Shown here piece by piece: positions 18,658 through 27,878 of a stretch of 64,000 bases of DNA. The notes under the pieces are model-generated. The model was not told the origin of the DNA. It searched no databases and worked only from the letters and a program-made list of their open reading frames with translations. Position 1 is the stretch's first letter. The number at the start of each line of letters is the position of its first letter. The DNA comes from Bog-473 sp963711065 (GTDB taxonomy: Bacteria > Actinomycetota > Acidimicrobiia > Acidimicrobiales > RAAP-2), in assembly GCA_963711065.1 (NCBI GenBank), contig CAVQCO010000007.1:372001-436000 (forward strand), written 5' to 3'. The position numbers and the translations under genes were made by a program.

Positions 18658-20907
18658 ATGGGCACGGACGCTAACGCACGCGGGCCACGCCCGACGCTTG
18701 GACACGTCCGGGGCCTCGACGGCATCCGCGCGCTGTCGGTGCTGGCCATCATCGCCTTCCACACGGGGCTCAACTCCGTGCCCGGCGGCTTCTACGGAGT
18801 GGACTCCTTCTTCGTCCTCTCGGGGTTCCTGATCACCTCGCTGCTGGTCAAGGAGTGGGGTGGGACGGGGACCATCCGGCTCCGCCGCTTCTGGGCCGGC
18901 AGGGCCCGGCGCCTCCTGCCCGCCCTGTTCCTCCTCGTCGCCGTGCTGGGCATCGTGACGGCCGTCGTGCCCCGGGTCCTGGCCACGCCCCACGTGCTCG
19001 GCGACGCAGTGTCCACCCTGTTCTATTTCTCCAACTGGTACTCGATCCACGGCGGAGTGACCTACTTCTCGCTGTCCTCCGGGCCGTCCCCGCTGTTGCA
19101 CACCTGGTCGCTGGCGATCGAGGAGCAGTTCTACCTGGTGTGGCCGCTCGTCGTCCTGGGCGTCCTCAAGGTCGGCGCGACGCGTCGAGGTCGTCGGGCC
19201 CGCGCCCGTCTCGTCGACGTGCTCGGGGGCGGTCGGATGGTCCTCGTGCCGACTCCGCCCGTCGCGCACGACCCCGAATGGGTGCGCCGCCGCCTGCACG
19301 TCCTGTTCGCGGTGGCCTGCCTCGGGACCTTGGCCTCCGCCGTCCTCATGGCGTTCCTCGCCCCCGACGGGTACAGCACACCGGCCTACTACGGGACCGA
19401 CACGAGGGCGCAGGCGCTCCTGGTCGGCGCAGCCATCGCCATCGGGTTGACGCTGTGGCCGCAGTGGAGCAGGCGCCGACGTCTCAGGAGCCTCGCCTCG
19501 CTGCTGGCCCTCGTGGGGATCGGCGGCACCGCCGCGCTGTGGGCGACGACGTCCGAGACCTCCACCTTCGCGTTCAGCGGCGGCTTCCTGCTGGCCAGTC
19601 TCGCCGCCGGCGCAGTCGTCCTCGGCTGCGCGGTGGCACCCCGCTCGCTCGCCGTGCGCCTCATGGAGCTCCCCCCGTTGCCGCAGTGGGGCCGCATCTC
19701 CTACGGGGTCTACCTCTGGTACTGGCCCGTGCTGCTCGTCATGACCGGGCAGCGACTGCACTGGGGGGTCTATCCCCTGTTCCTGGCCCGGGTCGGCATC
19801 ACCGTGGCGATCGCGGCCCTCAGCTACGACCTGGTCGAGATGCCGATCCGACGAGGCGCCCTCACGCATTGGCGCTCCTGGGTCGCCGCGCCCATCGGGG
19901 CGACGGCGGCGATCGGGGCCGTGTTCGTCAGCACCCTGGTCCCGGTCGGGGCGGCCGAGCTCGAGGGCACGCAGCTCGGCGTGGTGGCGGCCCACCCCGC
20001 GGCGGCCTCCAGCGCCGCGATCGACCGACCGGAGCAGACCTTCGCAGCCGACCCGGCGACGACCACCGCGTCCTCCTACCTCACCCCCGTCCTTCCCGCG
20101 AGCACCTCGTCGCGCCGGGTGAAGGTGTTGCTCGTGGGCGACTCCGTCGCCGGTTCGCTGGGCGTGGGGCTCGCCCTCGAGGCGCGCCAGTACGACGTGC
20201 AGATCGCCAACGAGGGGACTCCGGGCTGCTCACTCTCCATGCAGGGCCGCATCCGCGTCCTCTTCTACACGGTGCAGCCCGACGCACCCTGCGACGTCGC
20301 CGACCGCCCGGACTCTCTGCTCGACACCTGGCGCACCTGGGTGGACGACTACAACCCGGACGTCGTCGTCTACCTTGCCCGGGGCGAGACGTTCGACCAA
20401 GAGGTCGGCGGGCAATGGCAGAGCCTCGGCGAGGGCGCGTTCGACCGCGACGTGGAGAGCCGGTACCGCCAGGCCGTGGCGGTCCTCGGCGCCAGGGGTA
20501 CGAGCGTGGTCCTGATGACGACGCCCTACTACGACAGCGGGGTCTCCCCGGCGGGCGCGCCATGGCCCGAGGACGACCCCGAGCGCGTGGTCGTCGACAA
20601 CGCGACGATGCGTGCCGTGGCGGCCTCGCCTCCGGGGGGGCCCGACGGCGGCCGGGTCTCCGTCTTCGACCTCGACAGCGTGGTCTCGCCGGAGCGACAG
20701 TACGCACCCAGCGTGTCGCACGTGAACGTGCGCTGCACGGACGGCGTCCACTTCACCCGCTCCGGCGGCATCTTCGTCGGGCTCACGCTGGCGCCCGAGC
20801 TGGCGGCGCTCGGCCAGGCGCATGCGGCGGCCTCCCCGGATGGCACGTGGCCGGGGACTCTGCCACCATCGACTCCGCCATGGTTCCCGAGCCTGCCCTG
20901 CCAGTAG
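18658..20907 (+). CDS. OafA/YrhL-type membrane acyltransferase with C-terminal SGNH domain
   Basis: A 749-residue integral membrane acyltransferase. The Acyltransferase_3 domain (residues about 15-420) opens with RGLDGIRALSVLAIIAFH, which supplies the catalytic His, and has about ten hydrophobic helices. A linker follows, then a periplasmic-side SGNH hydrolase-like domain with GDSVAGSLG and DGVHFT. Such fusions transfer acyl, commonly acetyl, groups to cell-surface glycans or peptidoglycan. The ATG at 18658 was preferred over a GTG at 18595. Its 3' end overlaps the next gene by 28 bp. Target polymer unknown. Confidence 0.9.
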   Translation: MGTDANARGPRPTLGHVRGLDGIRALSVLAIIAFHTGLNSVPGGFYGVDSFFVLSGFLITSLLVKEWGGTGTIRLRRFWAGRARRLLPALFLLVAVLGIVTAVVPRVLATPHVLGDAVSTLFYFSNWYSIHGGVTYFSLSSGPSPLLHTWSLAIEEQFYLVWPLVVLGVLKVGATRRGRRARARLVDVLGGGRMVLVPTPPVAHDPEWVRRRLHVLFAVACLGTLASAVLMAFLAPDGYSTPAYYGTDTRAQALLVGAAIAIGLTLWPQWSRRRRLRSLASLLALVGIGGTAALWATTSETSTFAFSGGFLLASLAAGAVVLGCAVAPRSLAVRLMELPPLPQWGRISYGVYLWYWPVLLVMTGQRLHWGVYPLFLARVGITVAIAALSYDLVEMPIRRGALTHWRSWVAAPIGATAAIGAVFVSTLVPVGAAELEGTQLGVVAAHPAAASSAAIDRPEQTFAADPATTTASSYLTPVLPASTSSRRVKVLLVGDSVAGSLGVGLALEARQYDVQIANEGTPGCSLSMQGRIRVLFYTVQPDAPCDVADRPDSLLDTWRTWVDDYNPDVVVYLARGETFDQEVGGQWQSLGEGAFDRDVESRYRQAVAVLGARGTSVVLMTTPYYDSGVSPAGAPWPEDDPERVVVDNATMRAVAASPPGGPDGGRVSVFDLDSVVSPERQYAPSVSHVNVRCTDGVHFTRSGGIFVGLTLAPELAALGQAHAAASPDGTWPGTLPPSTPPWFPSLPCQ

Positions 20908-21500
20908 TCCGGAGAGCGACCGCCACCGACGTCGATGCGATGGCGGCCCAACTGGCCCGGACCTTCTGGGACGACCCGGTGACGAGCTTCATCTTCCGGA
21001 CCGAGTCGCGGCGCGACGCGGGCCTCCGGGCCTACTTCCGGACCCAGATGCGGGCCGACTACCTGCCCTTCGGCGGTTGTTACACGACCGAGGGCTACGC
21101 CGGCTCCGCCGTCTGGGCCCCTGCCGGCAAGCCGCTCCAGACGGGCCTGCGGGGGATCGCCACGATGCTGCCCGTGCTGCCCTACGTGGCCCCCACCCTC
21201 GTGCGGACCTTGCGCATCCTCAGCACCGTCGAGACGCTGCACCCCCACGAGCCCCACTGGTACCTGGCCACCCTGGGCACCGCGGTCGAGCAGCAGGGCA
21301 AGGGCGTGGGCAGTGCCCTGCTGCGCCCCGTGCTCGCGCACTGCGACGCGGAGGGGCTTCCCTGCTACCTCGAGTCCTCCAAGGAGAGCAACGTGCCCTT
21401 CTACCGGCGCCACGGGTTCGACGTCGTGCAGGAGGTGCCGCTGCCCGGCGGCGGCCCCACCATCTGGACCATGTGGCGGGAGCCGCAGCCGGCCGCCTGA
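20880..21500 (+). CDS. GNAT family N-acetyltransferase
   Basis: A 206-residue GNAT protein with the acetyl-CoA loop EQQGKGVGSALLRPVL (Q/RxxGxG/A) and a typical closing segment FYRRHGFDVV. The overall pattern, with a long WDDPVTSFIF segment near the N-terminus, is that of the actinobacterial puromycin-acetyltransferase-like GNAT group, but the substrate is unknown. The ATG at 20880 lies inside the acyltransferase gene (28-bp overlap), so expression is probably coupled. It converges on the LysR gene with a 10-bp gap. Confidence 0.85.
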   Translation: MVPEPALPVVRRATATDVDAMAAQLARTFWDDPVTSFIFRTESRRDAGLRAYFRTQMRADYLPFGGCYTTEGYAGSAVWAPAGKPLQTGLRGIATMLPVLPYVAPTLVRTLRILSTVETLHPHEPHWYLATLGTAVEQQGKGVGSALLRPVLAHCDAEGLPCYLESSKESNVPFYRRHGFDVVQEVPLPGGGPTIWTMWREPQPAA

Positions 21501-21510
21501 CGGGCGCTCC

Positions 21511-22419
21511 TCAGGTCGGGTGGATGCCCTCGGGCATGGAGAGGGCGTCGTTGACCACGACCCCGAGCACGTCGACGACGGCCCGTGCCGGGGCCGAGGG
21601 CAGCCCGCGCCTCCGTTGGGCCACCCCGACCCGGCGGCGGGGGAGACCCTCCACGGGGAGGACGGCGAAACGCCCCCGCAGGTGGCCGGGCACCGCCGTG
21701 GCGGGGAGGATGGCGGGCCCGTAGCCGTCGAAGGCGAGCGAGGCGATGAGGCGCACCCCGTCGAGCTCCATGGCGGGTCGCAGCGCGATCCGTGCCGGGA
21801 CGGTGGCGCTGTCGATCTCGGCCCGCAGCGGCGTGCCGGGTGCGGGGAGCAGCAACTCCATCTCCGAGAGGCGCTCGAGGGGGATCATCGACATGGTGGC
21901 GAAAGGGTGGTCCGGGGGCAGGACGGCCACCAGGTCCTCGTCGAAGAGCTGGGCGGCCATGATCTCGTCCCCGCTCAGTGGGAAGGTGACCACGGCGAGG
22001 TCGAGCTGCCCCGAGGCGAGGAGCTGCTCGAGCTGTGCGCTCTGCCCGTCGAGGACGTTCAGGTGGATGTGGGGGTGACGCACCCGGAGCAGGTCGAAGA
22101 GCTGGGGAACGAGCCAGCGGCCCGTGGTGCCGATCATGCCCAGGCGGACGGTCCCGACGACCTCCGCCCGCAGCGCGGTCACGTCGGCCACCATCGCCTC
22201 GAGCTCGTTCATCACCCGCCGAGCCCGCTGCGTGACGACCTCGCCCTCCTCGGTCAGCCGCCCCGACGCCCGGTCGACCAGCTGCACCTCGAGCTCGCGC
22301 TCCAGACGGGCCACGTGGGCCGAGACGTTCGACTGCACCGTGCCGATGGAGGTGGCCGCGGCCGAGAAGCTGCCGGTGTCGGCGATGCCCAGAAGTGCTT
22401 GCAGGTGTTTCAATTCCAT
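21511..22419 (-). CDS. LysR family transcriptional regulator
   Basis: A 302-residue LysR regulator: the winged HTH occupies residues 1-60 (MELKHLQALLGIADTGSFSA, then SNVSAHVARLERELEVQL) and is followed by a substrate-binding domain resembling CynR/BenM types. The ATG at 22419 was chosen because an upstream in-frame ATG at 22482 would lie across the promoter; with the -10 at 22466-22471 the transcript would start near 22460, leaving a leader of about 40 nt. No divergent target gene adjoins it, so its regulon is not obvious. Confidence 0.9.
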   Translation of the reverse strand: MELKHLQALLGIADTGSFSAAATSIGTVQSNVSAHVARLERELEVQLVDRASGRLTEEGEVVTQRARRVMNELEAMVADVTALRAEVVGTVRLGMIGTTGRWLVPQLFDLLRVRHPHIHLNVLDGQSAQLEQLLASGQLDLAVVTFPLSGDEIMAAQLFDEDLVAVLPPDHPFATMSMIPLERLSEMELLLPAPGTPLRAEIDSATVPARIALRPAMELDGVRLIASLAFDGYGPAILPATAVPGHLRGRFAVLPVEGLPRRRVGVAQRRRGLPSAPARAVVDVLGVVVNDALSMPEGIHPT

Positions 22420-22465
22420 GGGGGCCCCTTCCCAGGGAATGCTTGCCCGAGTTGCATTACTCATC

Positions 22466-22493
22466 AGTATAACTGATATCAAGTATCTGTTAA
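22466..22493 (-). promoter_or_regulatory. Promoter and dyad upstream of the lysR gene
   Basis: On the minus strand a -35-like TTAACA (22488-22493) and -10-like TATACT (22466-22471) are 16 nt apart. The spacer contains the perfect palindrome TGATATCA (22474-22481), a plausible LysR autoregulatory site. The region is markedly AT-richer than its surroundings. Confidence 0.55.
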
Positions 22494-22581
22494 AGCTGCT
22501 TGACTGATTGCCGAGGGGCCGCCAGAATGAATTTCAGACCACAGGGAATCGGAAGCCCCCCCTCCTACCCTGATGAGTCTC

Positions 22582-22619
22582 GAGAAGGGATCGCCCTCCC
22601 CCCCCGGCGATCCCTTCTC
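22582..22619. terminator. 14-bp perfect hairpin between lysR and the HAD-PlsC gene
   Basis: GAGAAGGGATCGCC at 22582-22595 pairs perfectly with GGCGATCCCTTCTC at 22606-22619 around a C-rich 10-nt loop. No clear T-tract follows on either strand. It lies between two divergent starts, so it may end an antisense or upstream transcript, or act in the 5' leader of the downstream gene. Its function is uncertain. Confidence 0.5.
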
Positions 22620-22693
22620 CTAATTCTGGCCCGGTTCGGGGGCCTCGTGACGCCACCGGGGACGACGGGCGAACTGCTTTAGGCTGCGTAGCC

Positions 22694-24070
22694 GTGGCGA
22701 CGAGCGCCGTCTTCATCGACCTCGATCGGACACTGCTGTGCCATGCCTCGGGGCAGGTCCTGAACCGGGCGCTGGTCAAGGAGGGAGTGCTGGCCGAGGG
22801 CCGCTCGCTGCCCGGGGACAAGCTGCTCTACGCCGTCAACGACCGCCTGGGGGAGAACCTGGTCTCCATGTCCCTGGTCCGGGCCGCGGCCCGGGTCGCC
22901 CGGGGTTGGCGCCAGGACCAGGTCCAGGCCGCAGGTCGGCGGGCCGTCGCCGCCCTGAGCGAACTGGTCGCTCCGTTCGCCCCGCAGCGCCTGGCCGCGT
23001 TCCGGGCCGAGGGGCACCGGCTCGTGCTCTCGACCACCACGCCCGTCGACATGATTGCGCCGTTCGCCGAGGCCATCGGCTTCGACGACCTGATCGCCAC
23101 CGCCTACGAGACGAAGGACGGCCGCTACACCGGTCGCCTCTACGAGGGGTTCGTGTGGGGGACCGGCAAGCTGCGTGCGGTACGGGAGTGGGCCGACGAC
23201 AAGGGCATCGACCTGGCGGACTGCCATGCGTGCAGCGACAGCATCTTCGACGTGCCCCTGCTCTCGAGCGTCGGCACGCCCCATGCGGTGAACCCGGATC
23301 CCTCACTGACCGTCGTGGCCACGGCCCGTCGCTGGCCCATTGAGCACTGGGACCGGCCCCCGGGCGTCCCGAGCATGCTGGGACTCGAGCCGTACCACGT
23401 GCTGCGCCCGTTCGTGCGCAAGCTGAGCTTCCCCTACGCCCGCTTCGACATCGCCGGTGTCGAGCACGTCCCCTCGCGCGGGCCCGTCCTCCTGGCTTCG
23501 AACCACCGGAGCTATTTCGACGTGGCCGCGCTCGCGCTGCTCGCGCGCGAGATCGGCCGGCCGGTCCGCTTCCTCGGCAAGCGCGAGATCTTCGATGCGC
23601 CGGTGGTGGGGCTGGTCGCGCGCGCGATCGGCGGCATCGCCGTCGACCGCGGCAGCGGCTCGGGCGAGCCGCTGCGCCACGCCGAGGCGGCGCTGAAGGC
23701 GGGCGAGGTCGTGATCGTCCTCCCGCAGGGCACGATCCCGCGCGGGCACGACTTCTTCGACCCGGAGCTGCACGGCAAGACGGGCACGGCACGCCTCGCC
23801 GCCACGACCGGGGCCACCGTCGTCCCCGTCGGGCTGTGGGGGACGGAGAGGGTGTGGCCCCGTTCGGCGCGGCTGCCCGACTTCACCCTCGTGCGTAACC
23901 CGCCCATGGTGACGGTGCGGGTGGGCAAGCCCGTGCCGCTGTCGCTCACCGACGCAAAGGCGGACACCGAGACGATCATGCGGGCCATCAGCGCCCTGCT
24001 GCCCGCCGAGTCGCGGGTGCGCCACGAGCCGACTCCCGAGGAGCTGGCCCGTACCAAGCCGCCTCGGTGA
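22694..24070 (+). CDS. HAD-IB hydrolase/1-acyl-glycerol-3-phosphate acyltransferase fusion
   Basis: A 458-residue fusion. The N-terminal HAD-IB phosphatase (about 1-220) has DLDRT at 9-13, LVLSTTTP and CSDSIFDVPLL. The C-terminal PlsC domain (about 235-440) has the HX4D motif NHRSYFD and LPQGTIPR. The pair can be read as acylating lysophosphatidate and dephosphorylating phosphatidate or a related phosphate ester. Similar HAD-PlsC proteins are known in actinobacteria. The GTG at 22694 starts it; its TGA overlaps the murT GTG (GTGA), an intimate link between phospholipid and wall genes. Confidence 0.88.
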   Translation: MATSAVFIDLDRTLLCHASGQVLNRALVKEGVLAEGRSLPGDKLLYAVNDRLGENLVSMSLVRAAARVARGWRQDQVQAAGRRAVAALSELVAPFAPQRLAAFRAEGHRLVLSTTTPVDMIAPFAEAIGFDDLIATAYETKDGRYTGRLYEGFVWGTGKLRAVREWADDKGIDLADCHACSDSIFDVPLLSSVGTPHAVNPDPSLTVVATARRWPIEHWDRPPGVPSMLGLEPYHVLRPFVRKLSFPYARFDIAGVEHVPSRGPVLLASNHRSYFDVAALALLAREIGRPVRFLGKREIFDAPVVGLVARAIGGIAVDRGSGSGEPLRHAEAALKAGEVVIVLPQGTIPRGHDFFDPELHGKTGTARLAATTGATVVPVGLWGTERVWPRSARLPDFTLVRNPPMVTVRVGKPVPLSLTDAKADTETIMRAISALLPAESRVRHEPTPEELARTKPPR

Positions 24071-25302
24071 GGGCGCAGCTGGCGAGCGCGACGACCCGTG
24101 TCGTCAATGCCGCATCGCGCCGCCTCGGCCGCGGCCAGGGGACTGTCGCCGGAGGGCGGGCGGGATTGCGGCTCGATCCGAGGTTGCTCGAGCACCTGAG
24201 CACAGGGCGCCAGATTGCGCTCGTGACCGGGACCAACGGCAAGACGACGACGACGCGTTTGTTGACGGTCGCGCTCGGCGCCGCGGGTGACGCCGTCGTC
24301 AGCAACGAGACGGGTTCGAACATGCCCCCGGGACATGTCGCCGCGCTCTCCGGGTCGCACGCCGGCCGTGCCGTCCTCGAAGTCGACGAGGTCTATCTCC
24401 CCCGGGTCCTCACCGCCACCGGGGCGGTCGCCGTCGTGCTGCTCAATTTGTCGCGTGACCAGCTCGACCGCACGAACGAGGTGCGCATGGTGGCGGGGCG
24501 CTGGCGGGCGGCGCTCGCCGCGGCGCCGCACACCCACGTCGTCGCCAATGCCGACGACCCCCTGGTGGCATGGAGCGCCGGCGCGGCCCGGGACGTGCAC
24601 TGGGTGGGGGCCGGCCTGCGGTGGCAGCTCGACGCGGTGGGCTGCCCCGCCTGCGAGGGTCGCATCGTGTTCGGTGAGGCCGGCTGGTCGTGCTCGGCGT
24701 GCGACTTCTCCCGCCCTCGGGTCGAAGCGACGCTGGTGCCGTCCGCGACCGGCGCACCGAGCGCGGCCTGGGCCGACGGCAGGACGCACCCGGTGGACCT
24801 GGCGCTGCCGGGTCGATTCAACCAGGCCAACGCGCTGATGGCGGCCGTGGCGGCCGAGGCGTGCGGCGTCGATCCCTTCGCGGCGCTCGAGGCCATGGCG
24901 GGCGTCGAGGAGGTGGCCGGCCGGTTCACCGTGCGCCCACTGGGCGGGGTGCGCACGAGGCTCATGCTGGCCAAGAACCCGGCGGGGTGGGACGAGCTGC
25001 TCGACCTGGTCGCAGGGTCGGACGCACCGCTCGTCGTGAGCATCAACGCGCGTGTCGCCGACGGCGCCGACCCCAGCTGGTTGTGGGACGTGCCCTACGA
25101 GCGGCTGGCCGGACGCACGGTGGTCGCGACCGGGGACCGCTACTTGGACCTGTCCGTCCGCCTGCGCTACGCGGGTGTGGCGCACACGACCGAGCCCGAC
25201 CCCGTCCGAGCCGTCACGACGGCGGCCGCCGGCACCGTCGGCGTCGTCGACGTGATCGGGAACTACACCGCGTTCCACGACCTCCTCGGTGCCCGCGCAT
25301 GA
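24067..25302 (+). CDS. murT: Lipid II isoglutaminyl synthase, MurT subunit
   Basis: A 411-residue Mur-ligase-like protein. The ATP loop is VTGTNGKTTTTRLL (near residues 54-67), and the MurT-specific zinc ribbon is seen as CPAC and CSAC about 15 residues apart in the central domain. The C-terminal DUF1727 domain follows. MurT with GatD amidates the D-Glu of lipid II to D-isoglutamine at the cytoplasmic membrane. It overlaps the gene before it (GTGA) and gatD after it (ATGA), so all three should be translated as a unit. Confidence 0.95.
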   Translation: MRAQLASATTRVVNAASRRLGRGQGTVAGGRAGLRLDPRLLEHLSTGRQIALVTGTNGKTTTTRLLTVALGAAGDAVVSNETGSNMPPGHVAALSGSHAGRAVLEVDEVYLPRVLTATGAVAVVLLNLSRDQLDRTNEVRMVAGRWRAALAAAPHTHVVANADDPLVAWSAGAARDVHWVGAGLRWQLDAVGCPACEGRIVFGEAGWSCSACDFSRPRVEATLVPSATGAPSAAWADGRTHPVDLALPGRFNQANALMAAVAAEACGVDPFAALEAMAGVEEVAGRFTVRPLGGVRTRLMLAKNPAGWDELLDLVAGSDAPLVVSINARVADGADPSWLWDVPYERLAGRTVVATGDRYLDLSVRLRYAGVAHTTEPDPVRAVTTAAAGTVGVVDVIGNYTAFHDLLGARA

Positions 25303-26036
25303 GCGGGCCGCTGCGCGTCGCGGTGGTGTACCCCGACCTGCTCGGGACCTACGGCGACGGGGGGAACGGGCTGATCCTGGTCCGGCGCGCCCAGTGGCGT
25401 GGCCGTGACGCCGAGTTGTTGCAGGCGGCGTCGGACGATCCGCTGCCCGACGCGGACGTCTACTGTCTCGGCGGGGGCGAGGACGGGCCACAGGTGCGCG
25501 CCGCCCGCTCTCTCGTCGACGACGGCACCCTGGTGAAGCGCGCGGCGGCCGGCGCCGTGGTGCTGGCCGTGTGCGCCGGCTTCCAGGTGGTGGGCCGCAG
25601 CTTCCCCGGCGCCGACGGCGATCTCCACGAGGGCGTGGGGATTCTCGACGTCGAGACCGCGAAGGGCGGTGGCCCGCGCGCGGTGGGGGAGGTGGTCGCC
25701 GAGCCGGTGGGCATCGAGGGGCTCCCCGTCCTGACGGGCTTCGAGAACCACGGGGGCCGGACGTTGCTGGGGGAGGGCACGGTCGAGCTGGGACGGGTCA
25801 CCGCCGGCGTCGGCAACGGCGACGGGGGGGAGGGTGCCGTCTCCGGCCGGGTCGTCGGCACGTACCTGCACGGCCCGGTACTGGCGCGCAACCCGGCGCT
25901 CGCCGACGCGCTGTTGTCCTGGGCGCTCGACGACACCGCGCTGGAGCCGCTGGACGACTCGGCGACCGAGAGCCTGCGCGAGGAGCGGCTCGCCGCCGGG
26001 CGCCACCGCCGCCGGTTGGGCCGGCGGAAGGCGTAG
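25299..26036 (+). CDS. gatD: Lipid II isoglutaminyl synthase, GatD glutaminase subunit
   Basis: A 245-residue class I glutamine amidotransferase-like subunit that hydrolyses glutamine to supply ammonia to MurT. Catalytic Cys92 lies in VLAVCAGFQ and the catalytic His in TYLHGPVLARNP; the N-terminus YPDLLGTYGDGGN is typical of GatD. Start ATG overlaps the murT stop. The C-terminus is extended by an Arg-rich tail (RHRRRLGRRKA). Confidence 0.95.
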   Translation: MSGPLRVAVVYPDLLGTYGDGGNGLILVRRAQWRGRDAELLQAASDDPLPDADVYCLGGGEDGPQVRAARSLVDDGTLVKRAAAGAVVLAVCAGFQVVGRSFPGADGDLHEGVGILDVETAKGGGPRAVGEVVAEPVGIEGLPVLTGFENHGGRTLLGEGTVELGRVTAGVGNGDGGEGAVSGRVVGTYLHGPVLARNPALADALLSWALDDTALEPLDDSATESLREERLAAGRHRRRLGRRKA

Positions 26037-26071
26037 GGCGGCGCAGGAAGGCACCGGGGACGCGACGCCGG

Positions 26072-26896
26072 CTAGGCGACGTCGAGTGACAACAGGTCCC
26101 GCGCCACCACGACGTGGCCCGAGAAGTGCTCTGCGGCCAGGGCGACCCACTCCTGCTCGGCGCCGGCCTGGGGGGCCGGCACGAGATGCGTCAACAGGAG
26201 CGTGCCGACTCCGTTGCGCGCTGCCGTGCGTGCAGCGTCCTCGACGGACGAGTGGTAGTCCAACACGTCGGTCAAACGCGGGAGGCCCAGGGGCTCGAGC
26301 AGGTCGCGGCGGATGACCGTGTGGACGAGCACGGTCGCGCCGGCGCAGAGCTCGTCGAGGCCCGCGCACGGCAGCGTGTCGCCGGCGATCACGACGGAGC
26401 TCTCGCCCTCGTCGATCCGGTAGCCCACCGTGGGACGAACGGGCGCATGGTCGGTCGGGGCGGCGGTGATCCGCACCGGTCCCTCCTCCAGGACGAGGCC
26501 GCGCTCGCGCTCGGTGACGTCCGCGGTCGGCCGCCACTGCAGGTCCGCGTGGTGGGCCATGCGGTAGCCGATGTCGAGCTCGAGCATGTTCTCGGTCGAC
26601 TCCACCAAGCGGGCGGTGCCCGGTGGGCCGAAGACGGGAAGCGGGTGGGGCTGGAACGACGTCACCCAGCGTGAGGTGATGACGTCGTTCAGGTCGGTGG
26701 TGTGGTCGCTGTGGAGGTGGGTCAGGAACAGGCCGCGCAACGCCCCCGCACTCGAGGCCGCTGCGGCGGCGCGCATGAGGACGCCTCGTCCGCAGTCGAA
26801 CAGCAGGTCACCGATCTGGGTGCGTACCAGGGTGGCCGGACCGGCACGCTCGGGATCGGGAAGCGGGCTGCCGCTGCCGAGGACGATCGTGTGCAT
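26072..26896 (-). CDS. MBL-fold metallo-hydrolase (RNase Z/phosphodiesterase-like)
   Basis: A 274-residue metallo-beta-lactamase-fold protein with the metal motif THLHSDHTTDLND, later metal ligands IAGDTLPC (Asp) and YHSSVEDA/LTHLVP (His), and an N-terminal GSGSPLPDPERAGPA that resembles tRNase Z-like phosphodiesterases. The tRNase Z exosite arm is not evident, so a generic phosphodiesterase or lactonase role is possible. It is monocistronic in appearance and converges with gatD across 35 bp. Confidence 0.85.
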   Translation of the reverse strand: MHTIVLGSGSPLPDPERAGPATLVRTQIGDLLFDCGRGVLMRAAAAASSAGALRGLFLTHLHSDHTTDLNDVITSRWVTSFQPHPLPVFGPPGTARLVESTENMLELDIGYRMAHHADLQWRPTADVTERERGLVLEEGPVRITAAPTDHAPVRPTVGYRIDEGESSVVIAGDTLPCAGLDELCAGATVLVHTVIRRDLLEPLGLPRLTDVLDYHSSVEDAARTAARNGVGTLLLTHLVPAPQAGAEQEWVALAAEHFSGHVVVARDLLSLDVA

Positions 26897-26954
26897 CGCG
26901 CTCCTCTCGGGTGCCCGTGTCGGTGTTCCCGGAGCAGCATTGCACGCCCCGTGC

Positions 26955-27878
26955 TCATCGAAGCGCCCGGTGTGCCTTCCATCGGCCCGAGAACCACGCG
27001 CCGGCGAGCCCGCCGCCGATCACACAGGCCGTGGCGAGACAGGCCACGGACGTCGTCGTGGCGACGCCGAACGGACCGAGGGCCACGCTGGGAAAGAGGA
27101 GCCACGGAATGGCGAGGAGCGCCAGGGCCGACCCGTGCACCCGCCCGCCGGCCGCCAAGAGAATGGCGCCGCACACGGTCACCGTGGCCGCCACGAACGG
27201 CGCAAAGGTGACGAGCGCCCAGTAGAAGACCGGCCCGCCGAGTGCGACGTCGGGGTTGCGCAGGGCGGCCGCGACGAGCACGCCGAGAACGAGCGCCCCG
27301 ACGAGCAGCGCGAAGCCGCGGTGGGACCGGCGAGGTGACGTCCTGGGCGCGAGGAGGGAGGGGAGGGACAAAGCGACGAGCAACTCGAAGTCAGGGTGGA
27401 ACCACCCCAGCCGGGGCGCGACCAGGATCCTGGTCGCCACGGTGGCGATCACGCAGGCAGCGGCAAGGAGTCGCCGGCGCGTGGGGACCACGAGCGCCGC
27501 AAGACCGCCCAGGATCCACACGGCGAAGAGCACCGGCCACACGACGGTGTCGACCCCGAAGTCGGTCGGCGAGTGGCGGATGCCGGGCAAGCCCTGGGCG
27601 AAGAACGGCATCACCGTCGCCGTCGCCGTCGCCATCGTCATCCCCGGAAGGGCGGCCGCCGCCAGAACCCGACCGCCGCCCTGGTCCGAGGCGATGCCGA
27701 GACGCAGTCGCAGCCCATGGGCCATCACGTCGGTGCACACTCGAAGGGTCTCGTAGGTGCCCGGGTTCGGGGCGGCGTCCCGCAGGGTGCCGAGGATCTC
27801 CTCGCCGCGTTGACGGCGGTACGCCTTCGGGTACGCCCAGAGCAGCACCGCCAGGCGATCGCCCTGATGACCCCTCAC
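26955..27878 (-). CDS. Polytopic membrane protein in a PadR operon
   Basis: A 307-residue protein that I do not assign to a named family. The cytosolic start (LLWAYPKAYRRQRGEEILGTL) is the short amphipathic motif found on many actinobacterial membrane proteins encoded beside PadR regulators. About seven hydrophobic segments follow from residue 75 onward. It overlaps the padR stop by 4 nt (ATGA), so the regulator and membrane protein form one transcript, and PadR probably controls its own operon. Confidence 0.8.
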   Translation of the reverse strand: MRGHQGDRLAVLLWAYPKAYRRQRGEEILGTLRDAAPNPGTYETLRVCTDVMAHGLRLRLGIASDQGGGRVLAAAALPGMTMATATATVMPFFAQGLPGIRHSPTDFGVDTVVWPVLFAVWILGGLAALVVPTRRRLLAAACVIATVATRILVAPRLGWFHPDFELLVALSLPSLLAPRTSPRRSHRGFALLVGALVLGVLVAAALRNPDVALGGPVFYWALVTFAPFVAATVTVCGAILLAAGGRVHGSALALLAIPWLLFPSVALGPFGVATTTSVACLATACVIGGGLAGAWFSGRWKAHRALR

